A DNA stretch of 64,000 nucleotides from assembly GCF_026241095.1 (NCBI RefSeq), contig NZ_JAPFGB010000002.1, forward strand, positions 1 to 64,000. Direction: 5' to 3'. Below the pieces are notes generated by a model. It was not told the DNA's origin. It searched no databases and saw nothing but the letters and a program-made list of their open reading frames with translations. Shown in pieces: positions 43,581 through 52,500 of this stretch; positions within the stretch are counted from its first letter, which is position 1, and each line of letters starts with the position of its first letter. This DNA is from Saccharopolyspora sp. NFXS83. GTDB lineage: Bacteria; Actinomycetota; Actinomycetes; Mycobacteriales; Pseudonocardiaceae. Position numbers and translations under genes: made by a program.

Positions 43581-44924
43581 GCCGTCCGCCGCGCCCGCTC
43601 CTCGACGCACCGCAGCGGGCAGCCAGGATCCCGCGACGACCTCCTGACCGGGCGAGTAGATGCGCAGGATCAGGTAGAACTCGCCCTCCGGACACGGAAG
43701 CCAGTTCGCGGCACCGGGATCGGTGTGGCTGATCACCAGCCGCGCCGGTCCCCCGTCACCGGCGAGCGCGGCGCTGCCCAGGGCATGGCGGCGGACGGGG
43801 TTGGCGTGGAGCCGCCCCGTCTCGGCGCGGTAGAGGGTCACGCTCCAGAACGCGGTCTGCGGTGGCTGCCCGGCGAATTCGAGGACGTAAGGTCCGCTGC
43901 GACCGGCCAGCCTCTGCCCGGTGGAGTCCACGTGCGTGTTGAACGACGTGTTCTCCTCCGCGACGTTCGCACCGAGACCGACGTGGTTCATCACCGCACG
44001 GGCGAGGAAGTTGTGCCCATGCGCCCCCTTGTCGAGGACTCGCGTCCACCCCGTTCCGGTGGCAATGCCCAGTTGGGGGCGCGAGGAGCGGAGCAGGGAC
44101 TGAGCGGTGGCGAAGGAACGCTCCAGCGCTCCCACTGTTGCCACGTCGAGCGCGTCCGGATCCCAGGGCTTCGGCCCGAGCAACCCGAGTCCCCGGAACT
44201 GGCGCACATGGGCCCATTCGTCGCGCGGGAAGGAGTTGAGGCGCAGCACCGCGTCGAACGCCCGGAAGAAGGCGCGCCAGTCCGCCTCCACCTCGTCGGC
44301 GCCCACGACGGGACCGAGAGCGTCACCGGTTTCACCGCCCGTCAAGCTGACCTCGTCCTGCAACTCCCGGACCACGTCGAGGTCACCGTCCAGCACCTGG
44401 ATTCGCAGCAACAACCAGGTGATGGTGGTCGCCACCCGCACGACGGTGACGCCATCGGGCGCGTCTCCCGACCAGTCGGGCGGGACCAGCCAATAGCACG
44501 CCGCGGCCGAGCCGAAGGTCCGGGCGCTGATGTTGATGGAGTTGCTGTAGGCATCGACCACCTGGACGGTGAAGTAGCGCGTTCCGAAGTCCGGGAGCCG
44601 AAGCTCGACCGGCTCCGCACCCAGGCGCACCCAGGCGTTGGAGTAGAGAGTGTCCACATTGGGCGCCCGAAAAGCGTGGAATTCAGGGCCGGCCGGGATG
44701 CGCTCGTGGATGAACGAGGCCACCCGTCCCGGCGCGCCAGGACGGAGCACCTGCTCCGACATCTGCGCGTACTGCAGCACTGCGGGCGTGGCGTAGATCG
44801 CGGCCTGCACACCCAGTGCCTCGATCCAGGACGCGCGACTCCCCTGCTCGACGGGGAGGATGTCGTCACTCGCGGATCTCCCGACCTGGGGCAGATCATT
44901 CGTGTCATAACCGAGCGGACCCAT
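43575..44924 (-). CDS. DUF1254/DUF1214-domain protein
   Basis: A 449-aa protein. The N-terminal part has the DUF1254 pattern (ALGVQAAIYATPAVLQYAQM; FRAPNVDTLYSNAWVRLGAE; LRLPDFGTRYFTVQVVDAYS), and the C-terminal part the DUF1214 pattern (PPQTAFWSVTLYRAETGRL; DPGAANWLPCPEGEFYLILR IYSP). No signal peptide is seen. The function of this family is unknown. ATG 44924 is preferred; GGAGG is about 11 nt upstream. It is divergent from a second DUF1254 gene. Confidence 0.9.
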   Translation of the reverse strand: MGPLGYDTNDLPQVGRSASDDILPVEQGSRASWIEALGVQAAIYATPAVLQYAQMSEQVLRPGAPGRVASFIHERIPAGPEFHAFRAPNVDTLYSNAWVRLGAEPVELRLPDFGTRYFTVQVVDAYSNSINISARTFGSAAACYWLVPPDWSGDAPDGVTVVRVATTITWLLLRIQVLDGDLDVVRELQDEVSLTGGETGDALGPVVGADEVEADWRAFFRAFDAVLRLNSFPRDEWAHVRQFRGLGLLGPKPWDPDALDVATVGALERSFATAQSLLRSSRPQLGIATGTGWTRVLDKGAHGHNFLARAVMNHVGLGANVAEENTSFNTHVDSTGQRLAGRSGPYVLEFAGQPPQTAFWSVTLYRAETGRLHANPVRRHALGSAALAGDGGPARLVISHTDPGAANWLPCPEGEFYLILRIYSPGQEVVAGSWLPAAVRRGAGAADGL

Positions 44925-45007
44925 AACCCCACCCACCTCCCGTGCCGTCGTGCCGCCGATATCGCGCTTCCGCTCAGCAAGAGCGGGGCGCGGTTCGGAT
45001 ATAGTAA

Positions 45008-45022
45008 TTGAACCAAGTTCAA
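45008..45022. promoter_or_regulatory. Inverted repeat TTGAAC-CAA-GTTCAA between two DUF1254 genes
   Basis: A perfect 6-3-6 repeat located 19 bp before the GTG of the rightward gene and 84 bp before the leftward gene. Its GAAC half-sites recall the island operators, but the centre is different, so it could bind the same or a second regulator. Confidence 0.5.
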
Positions 45023-45040
45023 ATCAGTAGGGAGGCGTGC

Positions 45041-46345
45041 GTGGCCGGTGAACGAACGACGACGTTGAACGAGGCCGCGCGGGCGGTCCAGGTGTGGGCC
45101 TACCCCCTCGTCTTCGCCCAGCGGGTGCGCCTCAACTTCACCCAGCCGCTGGACCCGAACGCGAAGCGACCGCTCAACTCCGCAGGTGCCCCGCTGAACG
45201 CCTTCGGACATCAGCGCCGACTCTCCGATCCGACGCTGACCGTCGGCGTCGCCCCCAACGTCGACACCCTCTACTCGGTCGCCTGGCTAGACGTCCGGCA
45301 CAACGACTTCACCCTGCGGTTTCCCGACTTCGGCCCCCGATACGCAAGCTTCCAACTCGCCCTGCCCGACACCAGCACCCCGATCACGATCAGCGCGTCG
45401 GCGCCGGGCGAACGCCTGCCCGTGGTCTCGATCGCAGGCGGACCGGACCGACTCGAGGTCACCGAGGACGAGGTCCGGCTCCGCACCTGGTGGCGCTACG
45501 TCATGGTCGTCGGGCGGATCTTGGTCGAACCGGAGGCATCGGACGACGCGCTCGACGCCACTCATCGACTGCAGGACGCGATCGAGCTGCGGCGCCTGCC
45601 CGTCAGCGATGCGCCGCCGCCCACCGGCGACCTGAGCCTCGCCCGCCTGTCCCGCCAGGCCGAAACCACAGAGCCCGAAGCTTTCGCCCGCGCGCTCCGA
45701 CAGGTCCTGGACGACGCCGACCCCGCGCTCGTCGACGAACCCCTCCAGCGGACGCTGACCCGATCGCGACTGCTGGACAACCCCTCTCCGCCAGAATCCG
45801 CCGACGGTTTGAGGCACGGGCTTCAGGACATCCGTGCACACGTACGCGGACTCGGCCGACCCGCCAACGGCTGGGCGATCAACGACACCGGAACCGATTT
45901 CGGCGGAGACCACCTTTTGCGGGCCGCCGTGGCCCACTCGCAGATCTTCATCAATCCCGTCGCCGAAGCGCTGTACCCGGTGTGCGAGGTCGACTCCAAC
46001 CGAGACCTCCTCGACGGCAGCGTGCACGATTACCGGCTGACCTTCGAGGCGGGATCGCTGCCCCCGGCCCGGGCGTTCTGGTCGCTGACCGCTTACCACG
46101 CGAAGGGCCTGCTGGTGGCCAACGAAACCGGCCGGTATGCCATTGGCGACCGCACGCCCCGGCTCACGTACCGCCCGGACGGATCGCTGACTCTCGAGAT
46201 CAGCGCCGCGCGACCTGACACGACGGCGAACTGGCTTCCAGTGCCTGCGGGTCCGTTCCGGCTGATGCTCAGGCTCTACCGACCGGCGACCACGGAGTGG
46301 GATCCACCACCCGTAATCCCGAAGCCCATGCGAAAGATGCCCTGA
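45041..46345 (+). CDS. DUF1254/DUF1214-domain protein
   Basis: A 434-aa relative of the divergent neighbour. VQVWAYPLVFAQRVRLNFT, VGVAPNVDTLYSVAWLDVRH, LRFPDFGPRYASFQLALPDT, ARAFWSLTAYHAKGLLVANE and TTANWLPVPAGPFRLMLRLY are its main conserved segments. GTG 45041 is chosen because GGAGG lies 5 nt upstream. Proteins of this family are found near alcohol and ether degradation genes, but no activity is established. With its partner it may act on the same substrate or form a complex. Confidence 0.9.
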   Translation: MAGERTTTLNEAARAVQVWAYPLVFAQRVRLNFTQPLDPNAKRPLNSAGAPLNAFGHQRRLSDPTLTVGVAPNVDTLYSVAWLDVRHNDFTLRFPDFGPRYASFQLALPDTSTPITISASAPGERLPVVSIAGGPDRLEVTEDEVRLRTWWRYVMVVGRILVEPEASDDALDATHRLQDAIELRRLPVSDAPPPTGDLSLARLSRQAETTEPEAFARALRQVLDDADPALVDEPLQRTLTRSRLLDNPSPPESADGLRHGLQDIRAHVRGLGRPANGWAINDTGTDFGGDHLLRAAVAHSQIFINPVAEALYPVCEVDSNRDLLDGSVHDYRLTFEAGSLPPARAFWSLTAYHAKGLLVANETGRYAIGDRTPRLTYRPDGSLTLEISAARPDTTANWLPVPAGPFRLMLRLYRPATTEWDPPPVIPKPMRKMP

Positions 46346-46581
46346 ACTCTCCGCTCACCACCCGCAGCGACATGTCGGGGCATACGCCCTACTGCCCATA
46401 CGATTCCGCCCGGACACATCGCCGCCACCACCGGAAATGACCCCGCAGTAGACACCCTCACACCGCGCCCGCTCACCGGAACCGCCCGTCACCGCGCCGC
46501 AATCGCCCTACGAGCATGCGACCTCGACCATGACCGCACCACACCAACCGGCACCTCTCGCCCTCCCGAGTCCGACTCGGA
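46346..46581. other. Convergent intergenic gap, no gene seen
   Basis: About 235 bp between the ends of the DUF1254 gene and the NRPS-PKS gene. I see no hairpin or gene here. Confidence 0.5.
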
Positions 46582-49500
46582 TTACCCCAGGTCAGGCGAG
46601 CCGGTGGCCGGGGCGATCGCCGCGGCAATGGAGGTGATGTGCGGCGCGCGCACGATGCTGTAGTGCGTGGCGGGCAGTTCGCGCCAGTGGCTCGGTTCAG
46701 GCAGGAGGGTGCGCCAGCCGTCGCGATCGGCGATCGGCAGGCCGGGTTCCGGTTCCGTGGCCAGCCAGACGTAGCTGGGGGTCGAGGCCAGGCACGGCAG
46801 CTCGTGGCCGGTCATGCTGCGCAGGTTGGCTCGGCACGCGAGAACGAACCGCCGGGCGTGTTCGACCGCCGTGCCGCTGGAAGTGCCGAGTTCTCGCTCG
46901 AACATCGCCTCCAGCTGCGCGTCGCTGTAGTCGGCGGCGCTCGTGCCGGGCGGTGGCGGGTCGATGAGGTGCAGGGCCCGCGCCGGCTGCCCAGCCGCCT
47001 CGGCTTCGGCAGCCATGCCGGCCGCCACCCAGGCGCCGAACGACCAGCCGGCCAGCTGCCACGCGCGGCCGGGTAACCGCGCCTGCAGCGCCTCGTGGTA
47101 GCGGCGAGCCCGGTCCGCGATCGGCCAGCCGGGCGGTTCCGGTCGGCTCAGCGCGGGGTCGGCGATCACGCACACGCCGATTTCGCGGGGCAGGGCGTCG
47201 ACGAGCGGGCGGTAGGCGTGGACGTCGCCGCCGACCGGGTGCACGAGGCACACGGCGTCTCGACTCGTGCCGTCCCGCCACACCTGCACCACCACTTCGC
47301 CGGTGTCGCCCGCCGCGGAAAGTTCCGCCAGCAACGCGTTCATCGTCACTTCCGGGCCCAGCCAAGCGAGGTTGAGGTCGACGCCGAAAAGGCGTTTCAC
47401 CGATTCCACGACGTCCAGCAGCATCAGGGAATCGGCGCCCAGGTCGTACAGCGGCACGTCCGGGTCGAGCTCGGCGACGCCCAGCAGGGCGCGCACCTCC
47501 CCGGTCAGCTCCGCTTCGGCGTCCCTGGCCGGTTCCGGTGCAACCGGTGTGCCCGGTGCGGTGTCGCGTTCGTGGAACTTCCGCGCGGCGTCAAGCCCGG
47601 CCGTGGCGACCAGGAGCTGCGGCAACCCGGCCCCCAGTGCGCGGGCGAAGGTACGCCGGGCCTCTTCGGCGCTCAGGCCGACCGCCAGGTGCGCCTGGTG
47701 CCGGTCATCGGTTTCCAGTGCCGTGACGGCCACGCCGGTGTCGCGCCAGACGTCCCAGTCGATCGAGAGCCGGGCGGTCGGGCCGTCGCGGTGCGCGAGC
47801 GCGTCGAGGAACCCGTTGGCGGCGGCGTGGTCCACCTGACCGGTCCCGCCGAACTCGGCGGACAGCGACGAGCAGTAGACGGCGAACGCGGGCCGGTGGC
47901 GTTCGATGAGCCGCTCCGTGAGCAGGGCCCCGGCGAGCTTGGCGGCCTGGTCGCGAGTGGTGATGGGACCGCTGGCGGACCCCCTGGCCGCGTGCACGAT
48001 CCCCGCCAGCGGGGTGCCGAGGTGGCCGTCGATCTCGTCTGCGGTGATGGTGGTCAGGTCGGCGGCCAGCAGGTCGACCCGGTCCGACCACGGCTTGAGC
48101 GCCTCGGGCAGGCGGGGCCGCCGCGCCAGCAGGACGACCGTGCCGCGGGTGCGCGTGAGCAGCACCTCGGCGACGGCGGTCCCGATGCCGCCGGTGCCGC
48201 CGAGGACGAGGTAGGTCCCGTCGCCGACGACCGGTTCCTCGGCGGCGACCGGCGCGCTGTCCCGCGCCCACCAGAACCCGGCCCGCAGGGCGACCTTCTC
48301 CGGTGGCCTCGGCCCGGTGAGCAGACCGGCGAGGAGGTCCAGTCCGGAGTCGGGAAGGTCGACCCAGTGGCCGGGCACTCCGCTTTCCTGCGACCCGACG
48401 GTGCTCACCCCGGCGAGCAGCCCGGCTTCGGGACGCGTGACGGTGGTGTTGACTGGCGCGGCACCGGTGGAGATCCACCAGGTCCGCACCGGCCGGTCGC
48501 GAACGGCCCGCAGGAGGGCGACGGGGGTGTCCAGGCACGCCCAACCCGCTCGGGCGAGAGAGGCTTCGGCGACGGGCCCGGTGATCCCGAGCGGCAGGGT
48601 GTGCAGCCAGTCGATCCCGGTGGCGGGCAGTGCGTCGAGAACCTGGCGCAGCGATGCGGTGTCGGCCGGATCGGCTTCGAAGTCGTCGGGGCCGAGGACG
48701 GCGAACCCGGCGGCGGCGCGCACCCGCACGACGCGCTGGTAGGCGGCGTCGAGGGCGGGCGCGGTGAGCGGGCCCTCGCCGGAGATGACGAGGATGCGGT
48801 CCGCACGGGTGGTAGCGGGCGTGGCCCGGCGGAGCCGGACCCAGGTGGGCTGGTGCAACCAGTCGTTTTCGGGGCGCCGCTGGACGGCGGGCCGCCGCGG
48901 GAAATCGAAGTCTCGCACCGCGAAGGCGGGCGGGGGGAAGTCCCACGGTGCCGGGGCGGTGGAGCGGCCCCAGTCGACGGGTGTCCCGGCCAGCCAGGCG
49001 GCGGCCAGCGCGGCGGGAGGCAGCGTGGCGCCTTGGCGGGAGTGGGCGGGACTGGGCGGCTCGAGCACCTGCTGTGGCTCGGCGGTGCGCAGCCAGCCGA
49101 CCGCGGTGGCCGCGTCCTCGCATGCCGCCGCCAGGCGCCAGCGGCCGAGCGGGCGGCCCGACTGCAAGTGCCGGAGAACGTCCACGTAGGACTCGGGGCG
49201 TATCGTCAGGTACGCCGCCACGCGCCTCGCCTCGGCGCGCAATGCTTCCGCGCTGTGCGCCGAAAGTACCAGGCACCGAACGGGGTCGGGGTGCTGCGGC
49301 GGTACCGGCCGGACCGATTCCACGATCACGTGGGCGTTGGTCCCACCAATGCCGTAACTGCTCACTCCGGCCACCCGCGGACCCGTGGGCCACGGCTCGG
49401 CTCGCGTCGGCACGCGGAACGGCCCCAGCTCCAGAGCCGGGTTGGGGGCGCGGAAATCGACCGTCGGTGGGAACACGCCGTGATGGACGGCCAACGTCGC

Positions 49501-52500
49501 GCGGATCAGGCCCACTACGCCTGCCGCCGTGCCCAGGTGCCCGATCTGGCTTTTCACCGACGAAATCGCGCAACCCCGGGACTCGGCCAACGCCCCGCGC
49601 AACGCCGAGACCTCGATCGGATCGCCCAAGCGCGTCCCGGTTCCGTGCGCCTCCACGTACCCGACATCGGCACCGGAGCGCCCGGCCCGGCGCAGCGCCG
49701 CCCGGATCGCCTCCCGCTGCCCGGCCGGTGATGGCGCGGTGTAGCCCTGCTTCGCCGCGCCGTCATTGGTCAGCGCGGAACCGGTGATCACCGAATACAC
49801 CGCGTCGCCGTCGCGGCGAGCTGCCCGCAATGGCTTCAGCACCACGATGCCGACGCCGCTTCCGCCCACCGTGCCGTCCGCGTCGTCGCTGAACGGGCGG
49901 CAGTGCCCGTCGGAGGAGAAGATGTGCTGCGGCCGGTACCGGTATCCCTCGGTCAGCGTGATGTCGACGAACACGCCACCGGCCAGCATCACGTCCGCCT
50001 CGCCCGCGCGAAGCATCCCGGCAGCCTGGTGCACGTTGACCAGCGAACTCGAACACGCCGTCTGGGTCGTCAGCGCAGGTCCGGTCAAGTCGAGGTGATA
50101 GGCGACCTTCGTGGCGAGGAAGTCCCTCTCGTGGTGGAGGGCGAGCTGGAAGTCGTCCGGTATCGCGGCCGGGTCGGCCTCGCGCAGCATCTTCCGGACG
50201 TACGTGTTCTCACCGCAGCACGCGACGATCCCGGTCCGGCCCTGGGATCCGTCGATACCCGCGTGTGCCAGAGCTTCGACGCAGCACATCAGCAACTGCC
50301 GCTGCTGCGGGTCCATGATCGCGGCGTCGCGGTGGCTGATCCCGAAGTGATCCGGATCGAACGCCAGCGGCGCGTCGAGCATGCTGCGCGCGCCGACCAG
50401 GCCGTCGGCGGCGGGGAACTCCTCGATGCCCCGGCGGCCGTCCCGGACCATGTCCCAGAACGCGGCCAGGTCCGGTGCTCCGGGCGCCCGCACGGCCATG
50501 CCGATGACCGCCACCGGCTCGTCGGCGCCGACAGGTTCCCCGGCAGAGCCCATGACCTGTGCCCGGTGGTCTTCGAGGTACCGGGTCAGATCCCGGAGGG
50601 TGGTGTGCTCGAAGAGATCGGCGGCGGTGAACCGGTATCCCGCCTCGGCGCAGCGCAGGTGGAACCGCATCAGCGCGAGGCTGGTGGCGCCGGCGGCGAA
50701 GAACGTCTCGTCGAGGCCGATCGGCGCGCCGGTCACCTCCTCGAACAGCGCCGCGAGCTCGTTCGACGGGAGCGCGGACGTCCCGTGGAGATCGTCGCCG
50801 GGCGTGCGCGCGGCGGCGTCCCGGTCGAGCTTCCCGCTGGGCGTGCGCGGGAGGGTGGCCACGACGCGGAACCGGTCGACCCGCGCGTGGGGCGGCAGCA
50901 GCGGCAGGAGGTGATTTACCAGCTCCGCCGCGGTCGGCGTCCGGCGGCACTCCAGATAGGCGGCCAGCCGCTCGCCTTCGGGGGCGACGACCGCGTTGAC
51001 GACATCGGGGTGCCGCAGCAGCGCCGCCTCGACCTGCCCCGGTTCGAGGCGGTGCCCGCTGACTTTGACCTGCCGGTCGGTGCGCCCGTCGAAGTGCAGC
51101 AGCCCGGCGCGGTCGAAGTGCGCGAGGTCGCCGCTGCGGTAGTAGAGCTCGGGAAGTTCGGCGAACCTCTCTTCCGCGATTTCGCCGAGGTAGCACCGGT
51201 TCGCGGCGAGACCGCCGATGAGCAGCTCACCGGCCCGCCCCTGCGGCAAGGGCGCGCCCGTGGCGTCGGCGACCCGCAGCACCGCGTTCGCCACCGGACG
51301 GCCGATGGCAGGACGCTCGGGCCAGTCCTCGGGATCACCGTCGAGCACCAGCGCGCTCACGACGTGGGTCTCGGTCGGGCCGTAGTGGTTGTGCAGGCGG
51401 GCGCCCCGCAGTCCGGCGAACCAGCGGCGGATCACCGGGGTGCACACCAGCTGCTCGCCGGCGGTGATCACGTCCCGCAACCGCGACGGGTAAAGCCCGA
51501 GCCGGTCGCCGTGCTCGGCTAGCAGTTGCAGCGCGACGTAGGGCAGGAAGATCCGTTCGATCCCGGCTGTTTCCAGTTGCGCTAGCAGTGCCGGACCGTC
51601 GTGGCGCCACTCCGGGCGAACCAGATGCAGGTGGCCGCCCCCGCAAAGGGTCGTGAAGATCTCCTGGAACGACACGTCGAACGACAGCATCGAGAACTGC
51701 TGGGTCGCCGCGGGTGGCGCGTCCTGCCATTGGATCAGGTTGGCCAGGGTGCGATCCGGGACGCGCACGCCCTTGGGGGTACCGGTCGAGCCCGAGGTGA
51801 ACAGCGCGTAGAGCGGCCAGCCGGCATACCGGGCGGGAACATCCGGCACCGGCCCTTCGGCGAGCGTGACGAACCGCCGTTCGACACCGGTGTCGATCGC
51901 GTCGAACGAATCCGCGTCGCCGGGGGCGAGCAGGACGTAGTGCGGGCGGACCCGGCTGAGGACGTCGCTCAGCAACGCGGCCGGGTAGGCGGGGTCCAGG
52001 GGCACGGCGGTGATGTTCAGCCGCGCGAGCGCGAGGAGCGCGACGATGTGCTCGGCGGACGGCCGGAAGTACAGCGCGATGTCGGTGGCGTCGTCGGGGA
52101 GGACGACGGCCAGCCGTGCCGCGTGCGCGTCCAGCTCTGCGTAGGACAGCGTCGTGTCGCCGGTGAGCGCCGGGGCCTCGGGAGTGCGCGCGACCTGCCG
52201 CGCGAAGCCTTCCGCCATGGTGTCCCACGCGAGCTCCGCCGCCTCGCCGCGGCCGTGGTCGGGCAGGTCCCGGCGGTACGGCTCGGCCAGTTCGGCCGGG
52301 GTCCGCGCGGTTCCGGTGAGGGCGCGGCCGAAGACATCGCCGAGGGCCTCCGCCTCGACTTCGGTGAAGTGGCCTTCGCCGTACTCCCAGAGGCAGTCGA
52401 AGCCCTCCGGCCGTTCCACGACCGACAGCGTGAGTGCGCACTTGGCCTCGGCCGCCTCGGTCCACTGCGGACTGATCGAGCAGCCGGGCAGGCGCAGCGC

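Noticed and set aside
47095-49731. Long rightward open frame (878 codons) opposite the NRPS-PKS gene
   Set aside because: It is the antisense shadow of a real gene in high-GC DNA. Its product is rich in Gly, Arg, Gln and His with no domain, while the minus strand gives clean KS and KR motifs.
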